Below are positions 18,492-26,685 of a DNA stretch of 64,000 nt, piece after piece. Position 1 is the stretch's first letter; each line of letters starts with the position of its first letter. The notes under the pieces are model-generated. The model saw only the letters and a list, made by a program, of their open reading frames with translations. It was not told where the DNA came from and did no database searches. Both the position numbers and the translations under genes were made by a program. This stretch comes from Tabrizicola sp. GTDB lineage: Bacteria > Pseudomonadota > Alphaproteobacteria > Rhodobacterales > Rhodobacteraceae. The stretch is taken from the NCBI RefSeq assembly GCF_030373185.1, contig NZ_JAUCZH010000001.1:248001-312000 (forward strand), read 5' to 3'.

Positions 18492-19937
18492 TTAATCCAC
18501 CAAGAAGCTGAACTTGTTTTTGATCAGCAGTAGGTCAAAAAACCTAAGAGAGTTGCGCTTCTTGCTCTCAACCAACTCTCTTAGGTCACTGTCCTGCAGC
18601 ACCATCACATAACCGCGCTGGTCTTTTGCCGTATCTCGACAGCGAGCAGAAAACCGGTCGAGCTTTTCAAGCTGTCGGCATACAATAAACCCTACTTGAC
18701 CACGGCTCGGTGAGAACCTGCCTGAGAGTTGATCCAGTACAGGATTGTCGAGTTCATAGGTATAGTTCTTGCACTCAAAGAATATGTGCGCGCAGGAGTA
18801 GTGTTGTGCAAGCCAATGGAAGAAGCCTGAGTGCCCCATATTGGAGTACGTGATATCAACGCGCTTACGACCGTCGTGCAACTCATGCTGCACCCTTGGG
18901 TGTGCAAGGGCCGGATACATCAACGCCGACAATAGACTTTCTATAGCGTTCTCATAAGCGTGCGCATCTCGAGGGCCGCTGCGTACATTGATCACGTCCG
19001 CTAGAAGGCTGTCCCAGTCAGGTTGATCAGTTCCCTCGATGTCAGCAATAGTAGCATGCGTAAGCGGTCGACTAGGGTTCTTGAGTTCTTCTCGGTAGGC
19101 TTGGAGCAGGCCTGGGTTTGCCAAGGTCTGCTCGACTACAGCCGCTTTTCCTGTGCCATATTTTTCTTTGAGGTCCTTGATATAGACCTTCTGCTTCCCC
19201 TTGTTCTTGCCGCTCTTGATTACATGAACAAGTTCGGAGTTCGACGCCAGCTCTTGCTGTCGAAGGTGTTCGAGAATGAAGTGGCGATAGTACTTGTCAA
19301 CATCATAGTCCATGTCTTGGCGGACAATCTCTTTCGGAACCAATAGGAGCTTCTCGCCATCAACGAGGGGCAAGCTAACAAAAAGCTCCTGCCAAGACCG
19401 GGTCTTAGCGTCCCATAGTGGTCCGGACGCAACACCCTCAGTCAGAGGTATACCATATTGCCCGCTTGCTTCTTGGGTGTACTGAATGAGGGGGCCACGT
19501 ATTATATTGGTCACCATGTCGGAGACTACGTCGACGGAGATGCCATCTATCATTAGGACCGTATCTTCTAGATCGACAAGTAAGCCAGACTTGGCAGCCT
19601 CGCTCTTTGACAAGGCACGCCAAACCGAACGAGCTGATTGTACACCTAACGCCCGACCCTGGGATTTGCCCTGCGACAAACCCAAATGGGTTTCATTTGG
19701 CTCTCTGAGTTGCTCCAGCAACCCAACCGCTGTCTCGTCGTCACCAGAGTGTATCAAATGCAGTACTTGGCTAAAGAAACTCTGAATGAGCGACACACAC
19801 TCGTCCCCCCATTGAGAGGGAAGCAATCGGACAGCTCTGGGGCTAATGAAGAGACGAGTGTCGCCAAGGACATCTACGTCCACAAAGCTAAGTGTTGGCT
19901 GTGAACGCCCGAGATTGAAGTAGTCAGAAACACGCAC
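18492..19937 (-). CDS. uncharacterised protein with PD-(D/E)XK nuclease-like C-terminal domain
   Basis: A 481-residue protein with no signal or membrane segment. The C-terminal third shows the pattern of a restriction-endonuclease-like fold: RVDIT (Asp near residue 362) and FFECKNY (ECK near 385-387), separated by the usual short strand, then helical segments around VLDQLSGRF and GFIVCRQLEK. The N-terminal two thirds (LFISPRAV, EPNETHLGLS, DLEDTVLMIDGI, LLVPKEIV) are distinctive, but I cannot assign them to a named family. It is the gene nearest the distal end of the island and is divergent from the serine recombinase. Cargo of this kind, one large nuclease-fold protein in a tRNA island, is often phage defence. 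That role is inference. Confidence 0.7.
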   Translation of the reverse strand: MRVSDYFNLGRSQPTLSFVDVDVLGDTRLFISPRAVRLLPSQWGDECVSLIQSFFSQVLHLIHSGDDETAVGLLEQLREPNETHLGLSQGKSQGRALGVQSARSVWRALSKSEAAKSGLLVDLEDTVLMIDGISVDVVSDMVTNIIRGPLIQYTQEASGQYGIPLTEGVASGPLWDAKTRSWQELFVSLPLVDGEKLLLVPKEIVRQDMDYDVDKYYRHFILEHLRQQELASNSELVHVIKSGKNKGKQKVYIKDLKEKYGTGKAAVVEQTLANPGLLQAYREELKNPSRPLTHATIADIEGTDQPDWDSLLADVINVRSGPRDAHAYENAIESLLSALMYPALAHPRVQHELHDGRKRVDITYSNMGHSGFFHWLAQHYSCAHIFFECKNYTYELDNPVLDQLSGRFSPSRGQVGFIVCRQLEKLDRFSARCRDTAKDQRGYVMVLQDSDLRELVESKKRNSLRFFDLLLIKNKFSFLVD

Positions 19938-20209
19938 GCAAGAGCCTCCTACAAGATCTGCCTAAGCAAGTAAGACCATACCTGACAAGGTCACCACCAA
20001 AAAATGAGGTCAGGTAGGGCGCACGCTGACATAAATTTTCGGCACATTTTCTTGAGGGGCTATCTTACTGGTCGCTGGCTGAGCAAACCCCCCGCACCCC
20101 CCCCTGTCGCCACACCACTTTCGCCCCAGTGTTACATGCACAACCATCGTTGACGTTAGCAACATGGTGTGCCATGTACTGCTGCAGGCGAGTGTTGGGG
20201 GTCTAAGTC
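19938..20209. other. divergent intergenic region inside the island
   Basis: About 270 bases between the PD-(D/E)XK-like gene and the serine recombinase, which are transcribed away from each other. It must hold both promoters. I see no conserved hairpin or RNA. A run of C residues occurs near 20090. Confidence 0.4.
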
Positions 20210-20884
20210 GTGAAGCAGTACGTCATCTACAAGCGAGTAAGCACAGAAGATCAGGGCAAGTCTGGCTTAGGGCTGGCTGCACAAGAGAGGGATATCCAGC
20301 TTTTCCTGACTGGCTTTACGGAAGTTCCCTATGAAGTGCTGGCTGATTACACAGAGATCGAGACAGGGAAGGCCAATGATAGGCCGATACTGGGGGAGGC
20401 CCTCGCTCTGGTGCGCAAGACAGGAGCGGACCTACTGGTGGCAAAGCTAGACCGCCTGAGCCGCAAGGTGTCGTTCATTTCCGCTGTGATGGACGATCCC
20501 AAGGTTAGGCTCAGGGTGGCTGCTATGCCTTATGCGGACAAGTTCCAGCTTCACATCTACGCTGCCCTTGCTGAGCAAGAGCGTGAGTTCATATCGGCGC
20601 GAACTAGGGCAGCATTGGCAGAGGCAAAAGCCCGAGGAACACAGCTAGGCGGACTACGGGACAAGACTATGAAGCGCAACGCTGTCGTGCAGGCAGACGC
20701 CGAAGTACGAGCTGAGCGGGTGGCCGGCATTGTCCTACCAATGAGGAAAGCTGGGACACCACTTAGAGAGATAGCGGGCCACCTGAACCGGGCTGGCGTT
20801 CCAACTGCAAGGGGCGGCCAGTGGCAAGCTTCACAGGTCATGCGCATACTGGAGCGCCTAGGTGAGCAAAGGCCCTCAATGTGA
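20210..20884 (+). CDS. serine recombinase (resolvase/invertase family)
   Basis: A 224-residue protein starting at GTG. The N-terminal resolvase domain has the catalytic serine in YKRVSTEDQ (about residue 11), then GLAAQ and the arginine-containing KLDRLSRK. The C-terminal part (GTPLREIAGHLNRAGVPTARGGQW) is the start of a recombinase-type DNA-binding domain, as in Pin/Hin-like and short phage recombinases. It is much shorter than the large serine integrases. No inverted repeat pair for an invertible segment is evident next to it. It may be left from a nested element in the island. Confidence 0.88.
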   Translation: MKQYVIYKRVSTEDQGKSGLGLAAQERDIQLFLTGFTEVPYEVLADYTEIETGKANDRPILGEALALVRKTGADLLVAKLDRLSRKVSFISAVMDDPKVRLRVAAMPYADKFQLHIYAALAEQEREFISARTRAALAEAKARGTQLGGLRDKTMKRNAVVQADAEVRAERVAGIVLPMRKAGTPLREIAGHLNRAGVPTARGGQWQASQVMRILERLGEQRPSM

Positions 20885-21162
20885 CCTAGCAGACCAGCGT
20901 TGCAGTAGAGCACGTCTGGCCAGCATCGCCGATGCGAATGGAGAAGTTGAGAACCTATGTCGCGGCATAGTTAAGGGCGTCGGTGAAACGATGGTCCTGG
21001 CCTGTGCCTCGGCCCATCTAGGCAGTTCGCGCCCGTGTTCAGTGATCACAAGATAAGGCGTCCGGGGACCCAGTGAGGGTACTACCATGGTTTTCTGCCC
21101 GCTGGTCAGTGACTGTTGGTTGGTAGCACTGTAACCCTACAGCTTCCAAAATGTCCTGCCAT
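20885..21162. other. intergenic region between serine recombinase and HNH gene
   Basis: About 280 bases between the ends of two convergent genes. A 70-codon frame on the minus strand (stop at 20876) exists, but it overlaps the recombinase end and has no ribosome site, so I do not call it. Nothing else is visible. Confidence 0.4.
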
Positions 21163-22362
21163 CTAATCCTGCTTCGAAAAGCTGAAATGCTGTTCCAGCG
21201 CCTTCTTGCTTGGTTGCTCATCAGGCTTTTCTGGCAGGCGTATCTTCTTGCCATTATAAACCCAGTAAGGTGTTTCAGATAAACTTGGGGATATCTCAAC
21301 TCTATGGTTATTGGGGTTGATCCTCATCAGATGCAGATCAAACAATGTGTGAAGGTCGGTTCTTAGGAGAATTCCGTTAGATATGTGGTTAGTATAATCC
21401 CCTAAATAAGGCGAAATGTGCGCTGCCTCTAGGACAGCGTCCACCTGCGTTCTACTTACTGCACATGTCCCGTTGTACGCTTTAAAAAGAGATTGCCTGA
21501 ACTTGCTCTGGCCTCTCCTCTGTGCGATCTGCCTGAGCACTTTGTCACGCGCATCTATTAGGTTTGTCGGGTCAAAGGCGACCTGATCGCCAAACTTGTC
21601 TACAGAAACCTGAGCTAAGACAAGCTCACTTTCCCATGCGCTTGGCAAACAGCCCATAAGAACTGGGTAAAACAACTGAATTGCACGTGTAAACTCACCT
21701 TCGAGGTCTAGCTCGGGGACTTGATTTGGCTGGAATAATTTGCATATGGAACCACCCCCCCTACTTGTCCCAGATTGCTTTATCGAGGCAATCATCTCTC
21801 CGAGCGACGCCCATGTAGCGTAACCATCGTCTCCCGGTGACAGTCGGGCCTTTGAGTTGAAAACCCAGTCTCCATTCACATTGAGTTGCTCAGCGAGTTC
21901 GAGAGTGCTTTCATCACTGGGATTTGGTAGCTTTCGATTAATCAAAGGAACTATTGTCCGATTTCGTAACTTTACCGAAATATCGTGATAGTCATCCTCG
22001 TTGATGCTGATCGCGAAGCCAATTTCAACGCCGCGATCAGAAGCTATTGCATAAATCTGTGGCATACGCGCAAACTCTTCAGACCCCGCGCCGCACAATG
22101 ACACCCACATATCTACGGGCCTGTGCCCGCGAGAGCCAAACTCCGATGAGTAATTCATTGATTTGATTTGGGTGGTGTCCGGCTTGGCGAGACTGGCCTT
22201 TGCAGCCGTAGCGGCACTCATCAACTCATTGTAAATTAGCGTGTAGCGCGCCTTGTCCTGCGCAGGAATTACTCCGGGATTGTTCTTACTCCCAAATGCA
22301 TTGGCAGGGGCGTCTTTCCAGCGCGAGAAAACTTCAAAGGCTGAAGGGTCAGCATTAAGCAT
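21163..22362 (-). CDS. HNH endonuclease domain protein
   Basis: A 399-residue protein. Residues about 295-350 form an HNH module of the type seen in restriction enzymes: TCAVSRTQ, LEAAHISPY, then NHISNGILLRTDLHTLFD, in which the His of AAHI and the downstream Asn/His bind metal and phosphate. The N-terminal part has GSRGHRPVDMWVSLCGAG followed by PQIYAIASDRGVEIGF. This loosely recalls the N-terminal domain of McrB-like and DUF3578 restriction proteins, and that comparison is weak. It follows the MazG-like gene by 13 bases on the same strand, so the two are likely co-expressed. A role in restriction of foreign DNA is plausible. Confidence 0.8.
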   Translation of the reverse strand: MLNADPSAFEVFSRWKDAPANAFGSKNNPGVIPAQDKARYTLIYNELMSAATAAKASLAKPDTTQIKSMNYSSEFGSRGHRPVDMWVSLCGAGSEEFARMPQIYAIASDRGVEIGFAISINEDDYHDISVKLRNRTIVPLINRKLPNPSDESTLELAEQLNVNGDWVFNSKARLSPGDDGYATWASLGEMIASIKQSGTSRGGGSICKLFQPNQVPELDLEGEFTRAIQLFYPVLMGCLPSAWESELVLAQVSVDKFGDQVAFDPTNLIDARDKVLRQIAQRRGQSKFRQSLFKAYNGTCAVSRTQVDAVLEAAHISPYLGDYTNHISNGILLRTDLHTLFDLHLMRINPNNHRVEISPSLSETPYWVYNGKKIRLPEKPDEQPSKKALEQHFSFSKQD

Positions 22363-22375
22363 GATGTACGTCTCC

Positions 22376-22696
22376 CTACGGCTTGGCTATGCCGCGACTG
22401 TTGGCAACCGGGAATCTCTTTTCGTTAAGATCTATTTTTTTCCGCGCGATCTCTTCTAAATCTACACCAACTTTTTCACATAGGAGGAGCAGATAGAGGA
22501 ATACGTCCGCAATTTCACCCTCAAGTGCTGACTTCAACTCCTTGTCAATCGGCGAATTTTCCGGACGCCATTGAAACAACTCTAATAGCTCCGAAGCTTC
22601 TATTGAAACCGAAATCGCGAGGTCTTTGGGATTGTGAAACTGGCCCCAGTCCCTTTCATCTCGAAACTTCCTTAGCCGTTCTATCAAATGTTCCAT
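22376..22696 (-). CDS. MazG-like nucleotide pyrophosphohydrolase
   Basis: A 106-residue all-alpha protein of the MazG/iMazG-like superfamily. The metal-binding motif is present as SIEASELLELFQW (ExxE) and GEIADVFLYLLLL (ExxD). Small members of this kind hydrolyse (deoxy)nucleoside triphosphates to monophosphates. The start at 22696 begins MEHLIERLRKF and the length is normal for single-domain forms. It precedes the HNH gene in a two-gene unit within the island. Nucleotide-pool enzymes next to nucleases occur in phage-defence islands, but housekeeping or phage-derived roles are not excluded. Confidence 0.82.
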   Translation of the reverse strand: MEHLIERLRKFRDERDWGQFHNPKDLAISVSIEASELLELFQWRPENSPIDKELKSALEGEIADVFLYLLLLCEKVGVDLEEIARKKIDLNEKRFPVANSRGIAKP

Positions 22697-22934
22697 GTGG
22701 ATGACCTCGGACGGTGACTGATGGTTCGGGTACTGGCTCTTTCTACGGGATTTTTGCTCATTTTAAGGGTAGCCACAAGGAGTGCGGTCGCACCGCCACG
22801 AAACTGCCAAAATGCAAGAGAAGCTGCCGAGGTGGCACACGACTGACAGAGATGGATAATCGCGTGGCGCGAAAGAGGTGGTTCGGTTGATCTGAACAGG
22901 TTCCGGGCGATTTCTAAGTGGTTTTCCGCCTTGG

Positions 22935-23253
22935 TTACGCCGCCACCGCATCGGGCATCGGCTGGTTGAAGTAGGCCTGATCGGGTGTTTTCCCGTCAAG
23001 CGCTGAATGCGGGCGGCGGCTGTTGTAGAAGCTCAGATATCGGCCGATCCCGGCCCGGGCCTCGGACACGCTGGCATAGGCCCGCAGATAGACTTCCTCA
23101 TACTTGATGTTCCGCCACAGGCGCTCGACAAAGACGTTGTCCCTCCAAGCGCCCTTGCCATCCATGCTGATCTTGATCTCGCGGGCGGCCAGCACCTTGA
23201 TGAAGTCGGTCGAGTGAACTGGCTGCCCTGATCCGTGTTGAAGATCTCGGGCT
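22935..23253 (-). pseudogene. IS3-family transposase OrfB remnant with frameshift
   Basis: The minus strand encodes the C-terminal part of an IS3-type integrase-core transposase. First comes PEIFNTDQGSQFT, with the second catalytic Asp. In another frame follow the segment after VLAAREIKI with FVERLWRNIKYEEVY (catalytic Glu), YNSRRPHSALDG and the end. A single missing T near 23212 separates the two frames. Restoring it would give TSTDFIKVLAA. The first half of the transposase is absent, so this is a dead fragment. Its GC content is like the host rather than the island. Confidence 0.88.
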
Positions 23254-23656
23254 TAACCCTCACCATGTCGTCACGCAACGCGGGGCAGACTTCGTCTTCG
23301 CGATTGGTCGTTATTTGACCGCGCTCTGCCGATACTCATTCCCTTCCGGCCCGTCCCGGACGAAAGCAACGGAAGAGACCTCAGGAGGCCCGCCACATGG
23401 CCTTTCGCTGTCGCTAGGTAACCAAGGTAGCCAAATCCTAGATGGCCACTGGCGAGCCTATTTCGAGCACTGTTGGTGGGGCATATCCATGAGGGTATCT
23501 ATTCGCTTTACTCTGCAAGGAGTGCCTGACGAACGCAGCCGCATTTGGCGCTTCTGCAGCAAGCGGACATCGTCCGTACATGCCGGATGCTAGGCTTCTT
23601 GTTGCTGCTTGGCTCAGGCCTTGATGCGCCGGACAATACCAGTGCGTCCTTAGCCC

Positions 23657-23887
23657 TTCGTCTATCAGAGCAAAGAAACTGCATCTGTTCCAAACTAGAT
23701 TAAACCCTAGAAAAGCTGCTCCGCGGCCTGCCCAACTACATGGGTTGCGATGCGTAGGCCTAAAGCCGAAGCCTCGCGGCCCCACTGCAATACTAGGTAA
23801 ATATGTATGTGCTGTGTCTAACTGCTTACCCCTCCGTCTATCAGACATAAAGACTACGGTATCTGTTCCAAAATAGATTACCTCCTA
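23657..23887. repeat. imperfect direct repeat pair of about 55 bp
   Basis: Copy 1 (23657-23710) and copy 2 (23831-23887) share the order cgtctatcaga, aaaga, atctgttccaaa, tagatta and cctag, with a few substitutions and small gaps. The starts are 174 bases apart. Neither copy lies in a gene. Confidence 0.8.
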
Positions 23888-24142
23888 GATACATACCCGA
23901 GTAGATTATCTAAGTATACATAACAATGAAACTCATGAGTAGAGTATAGGCCGAGTGTTATGAAGCCGACATAGTAACCTATATAACTGAATGAGAAACG
24001 AACATTAGAGCTTAGTCTTGGTCGGCTTATCTAGCATCTATGCGATGCAATTTAACACAGTAGGTAGCACCCGGCATTACCTGCCATTAATAGGTAGAGT
24101 AGACAATGAACAGGTTGATGCATTGAGAAACAAAGGACCTGG

Positions 24143-24188
24143 AGGCCGGAGTTTATAGTGAAACTATCTACTCTTATAAATCCGGCCT
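24143..24188. other. hairpin-forming inverted repeat upstream of the integrase stop
   Basis: AGGCCGGA followed by TTTATA (one bulged G) pairs with TATAAA followed by TCCGGCCT, giving a 14-bp stem. The loop itself contains ATAGT-GAA-ACTAT, a second small hairpin. There is no T-run behind it on either strand, so a simple intrinsic terminator is not the best reading. Confidence 0.6.
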
Positions 24189-24270
24189 GAGATAAGCTGA
24201 AAACTAACTTAGTAGTTTAATAGTACTGCAGTGAGTATTACAGCTTCCAAGTAGCGGACTACCAGTCCAC

Positions 24271-25872
24271 TCATAGAGTGAACTGATCGATAGCGGCCTT
24301 TAGTTGCTGAACAGTGTAGCCTTCACGCAAGTAGACCTGCTGAGTTACACCCTCCCGGGCATGTCCAACAACGCATTGAATGATAGGTTCTGCTACCCCG
24401 GCTTGCCCAAGCCGTGTCACCATCGTGTGCCGCAGGCAGTGGAACACGATACCGGGAGCCTTTAAGCCAAGCTTCGGCAAGAAGGTGGTCTCGTTAAACC
24501 AGCGGCCCAAGTTGCGACCGTAGCCGCCATTCTGGTTGAAGCTGTAGTCTGGGAATAAGCGGCTGTTATGCGAACGGCTAGTTACAAAGTCGATAAAGCC
24601 CAAGCGAAGAAGCTCCGAGTGGATTGGCACCTTGCGCCTGCTGGCTCTGGCCTTCACACGCTTGTTGTTGTCTTCTCCTTCGTCAGTAACGTTTAGAAGC
24701 CACACCCCGTCCTCTTGCTGCACGTCTGCTATCCCAAGTTGGCAAATCTCGTTGAGCCTTGCGCCAGTGAACATTCCCAAAAGCGATCCCCACTTGTGGC
24801 TTTCCGACCGGATCAGACCTGCAGTGTCCTCTGTCAGGTGAGAGAACATAAGTCGTGTTTGCTCTCTAGTGAACGGTTTGCGCTCTGTTGCCGCATCCTT
24901 GGCCTTTGGCACCTTCATGCCCTCGAAAAGCTTGTGTGGTGAATGCCCGTGTCGCTCCGCCCAGTCGAAAAGACGGCGGAAGGCGGCGATGTGTGCGTTA
25001 ATCGTCTTGGGTGCGATGGTCTTGTGCCCTGAAATCTTTATGACCTCGCTCAGGGGCAGGTCCAGCAATGAGGGCTTTGTGTTCCTGCTAGCCGGTAGTG
25101 ACTGCAGTATCTTCTTGACCTCGCTAGCGTCAGCCTTTGAAATCGTCGCGAGAGGCCGATCGTTGCCAAAGTGCTCAAGTAGGATGTTTAGGTATGCCTG
25201 TACCTGCTGTGCTGTCTTCGCTGGCCACTGCCTCGAATGCTCTGCAACGAAGTCTTTGACTGCCGTTCCGAGAGTTGTTGAGGAGGGTGGGGGCGCGCTG
25301 CTCTGAGGGACGGGCTTCTCGGCCTTAGGGGCCAACTTTCCGTCCCTGTAGTTATACGGTTCAAGTTGCTGAACTGCCTCTAGGACTAGTTGCAGCATGT
25401 CCCGCCTTCCCTTGCGGAGTTCGGTGATTGCGTTTGGTAAGCTGTCGAACCAGTCCTCATCAGACACACCACTCTTACGCTTGAAGCGTTCGATGGGAAG
25501 ATACATCTCCGTCAGCCGATGACTGTCGAGGTGGTCTTGGTGGTCGAGCATCTCGCAACGGGCGTCCTCCAGTGCTCTAGGGGTTAAGCCGCGATTGTTG
25601 AGCCACTCAAGGTACTGGTCGAGCTGAGCCTGAAAGAAGGCCCGCACCAGTTCTCGCAACTTGTCCTGCCTTAGTCGTGCCAACTCTTTGTTGTCCCGTG
25701 TGATTTGGCCGCAAGATGCGAGATACCGGGCCAAAGTGCCCGCCCGATCCGGGCAACGTGTCCGCAGCGATATGCGGACCATGGGACGGCAGTCCCGATC
25801 CGTGCGAGGTAGGGGCCAGCGAAAGTAGAAAACGCCGTGCCTGGATAGGCTTAGGTAAGCTGACAGCTTCAT
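24271..25872 (-). CDS. tyrosine-type site-specific integrase of the island
   Basis: A 533-residue phage-type integrase. The N-terminus (LSRHGVFYFRWPLPRTDRD) is the arm-binding type found in large alphaproteobacterial integrases, followed by a SAM-like core-binding region around 210-330. Catalytic residues are in order: Arg in TGARLNE (about 370), His/Arg in HCLRHTMVT (about 478), His in VGHAREG and the nucleophile Tyr in QQVYLREG (about 513). The gene starts 67 bases from tRNA-Cys and reads into the island, the standard arrangement for an integrase that targets that tRNA gene. It appears complete. Confidence 0.93.
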   Translation of the reverse strand: MKLSAYLSLSRHGVFYFRWPLPRTDRDCRPMVRISLRTRCPDRAGTLARYLASCGQITRDNKELARLRQDKLRELVRAFFQAQLDQYLEWLNNRGLTPRALEDARCEMLDHQDHLDSHRLTEMYLPIERFKRKSGVSDEDWFDSLPNAITELRKGRRDMLQLVLEAVQQLEPYNYRDGKLAPKAEKPVPQSSAPPPSSTTLGTAVKDFVAEHSRQWPAKTAQQVQAYLNILLEHFGNDRPLATISKADASEVKKILQSLPASRNTKPSLLDLPLSEVIKISGHKTIAPKTINAHIAAFRRLFDWAERHGHSPHKLFEGMKVPKAKDAATERKPFTREQTRLMFSHLTEDTAGLIRSESHKWGSLLGMFTGARLNEICQLGIADVQQEDGVWLLNVTDEGEDNNKRVKARASRRKVPIHSELLRLGFIDFVTSRSHNSRLFPDYSFNQNGGYGRNLGRWFNETTFLPKLGLKAPGIVFHCLRHTMVTRLGQAGVAEPIIQCVVGHAREGVTQQVYLREGYTVQQLKAAIDQFTL

Positions 25873-25939
25873 GGGTCGTGTGCTCCACTTGGTGCCACAC
25901 TCGACGGCTGCTAGCCTAAGTCACTGATTTAGAAGGAAA

Positions 25940-25956
25940 TGGAGGCGGGTACCGGA
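25940..25956. repeat. right attachment-site copy within tRNA-Cys
   Basis: The 3' 17 bases of tRNA-Cys, identical to 18324-18340. Insertion at this point preserves a full tRNA gene on the integrase side. Confidence 0.9.
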
Positions 25957-26013
25957 ATCGAACCGGTCTTCACGGATTTGCAATCCGCTGCGTAACCTCT
26001 CCGCCAACCCGCC
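25940..26013 (-). tRNA. tRNA-Cys (GCA)
   Basis: On the minus strand the 74-base sequence starts GGCGGGTTGGCGG and ends ACCCGCCTCCA. The acceptor stem GGCGGGT pairs with ACCCGCC, the discriminator is U and CCA is encoded. The anticodon loop ATTGCAAAT has GCA at 25979-25981, and the T-loop GGTTCGATTCC is standard. The U73 discriminator and GCA anticodon identify tRNA-Cys. Its last 17 bases are the integration target of the adjacent island. Confidence 0.96.
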
Positions 26014-26082
26014 GCGATGAGTGTGGTGGGGATAGCGGATGATCGGTGCGCCTGCAAGAGGCTGATCAAAGCGCAGGCCGGG

Positions 26083-26682
26083 TCAGCGCAGAAGGCGATC
26101 CGTCTTCCGGGCGACCCGCTCCAGATGGCGGGCGCGGCTTTCGGGGGTGGAACTGTCCATCAGGTAATGCGCAGCGAACGCTCGGCGGTGGCGGGGCGCG
26201 CAAAGAAGGCCGATGCCGCGGGTCAGCATCCGTTTGCCCGGCGCGCCGACGAAGGTGGTCAGCCACCAGCTTGCGCCGCAGGTGGTAAAGACGCCCAGCC
26301 GCTTGATATGGGTCAGCCCCGGCAGGATGGTGCGGTTCGCGCCATCGGGCATCAGAAATGCCACATCGGGCAGCAGCGTGCGGTCCAGCCAGCCTTTCAG
26401 CGCGGCGGGCAGGGCGTACCACCAGGTTGGATAGATGAAGATCAGCGTGTCGGCCCATAAAAGCGCCGCCACATCCTCGGCAACGCCGTCCCGGTTGCGA
26501 GAGGTGTCAAGGTAACCTTCCCACGCTGCCAGACCAAGGGTCGGATCATAGGCCCGGGCGTAAAGGTCGATGACGCGGACCTCGGCCCCGCTGGCGGCCA
26601 GCCGGTTCAGCACGGTGTCGCGCACCGCAGCGGTAAAGCTTACAGGCGACGGGTGGCAATAGACGATCAATGCCCTTGCCAT
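26083..26682 (-). CDS. NAD(P)H-dependent oxidoreductase, flavodoxin-like fold
   Basis: A 199-residue protein of the NAD(P)H dehydrogenase (quinone)/KefF-MdaB family. MARALIVYCHPSPVSFTAAV carries the HP-x-S-F phosphate-binding motif for FMN or FAD. The segment FIYPTWWYALPAALKGWLDR is the signature of the family. It would reduce quinones or another small acceptor using NAD(P)H. It lies 3 bases behind the ABC permease gene, so it is probably the last gene of that importer operon and may act on the imported compound. The substrate is unknown. Confidence 0.85.
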   Translation of the reverse strand: MARALIVYCHPSPVSFTAAVRDTVLNRLAASGAEVRVIDLYARAYDPTLGLAAWEGYLDTSRNRDGVAEDVAALLWADTLIFIYPTWWYALPAALKGWLDRTLLPDVAFLMPDGANRTILPGLTHIKRLGVFTTCGASWWLTTFVGAPGKRMLTRGIGLLCAPRHRRAFAAHYLMDSSTPESRARHLERVARKTDRLLR

Positions 26683-26685
26683 CCC

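Larger units (their letters stand above)
23254..24270. other. long non-coding AT-rich stretch of the island with repeats
   Basis: About 1 kb between the IS3 fragment and the integrase end. The right two thirds are strikingly AT-rich for this genome and have no plausible reading frame. It contains an imperfect direct repeat (separate entry), several AGATTA and AGGTAG words, and a hairpin at 24143-24188. Possible roles are integrase arm-binding sites, a structured RNA or a decayed gene. I cannot choose between them by eye. Confidence 0.5.
18324..25956. mobile_element. 7.6-kb genomic island integrated at the 3' end of tRNA-Cys
   Basis: The 17 bases tggaggcgggtaccgga occur at 18324-18340 and again at 25940-25956, where they are the 3' end (including CCA) of an intact tRNA-Cys gene. 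A tyrosine integrase gene lies immediately inside the tRNA end and points into the element. This is the classical architecture of an integrative element that re-creates the tRNA 3' end on insertion. Cargo differs in composition from the surrounding chromosome: more A+T, long non-coding gaps, and recombination or nuclease genes. Known cargo is a PD-(D/E)XK-like protein, a serine recombinase, an HNH protein, a MazG-like protein and a broken IS3-type transposase. No conjugation or replication genes are seen, so any mobility would depend on the integrase and outside help. Confidence 0.9.

Noticed and set aside
20876-21088. A 70-codon minus-strand frame beside the serine recombinase
   Set aside because: No ribosome site, overlap with the recombinase end and no recognisable motif.
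23254-24270. CRISPR array
   Set aside because: Only two imperfect copies of a 55-bp repeat at 174-base spacing; no regular short repeat-spacer pattern and no cas genes in the window.
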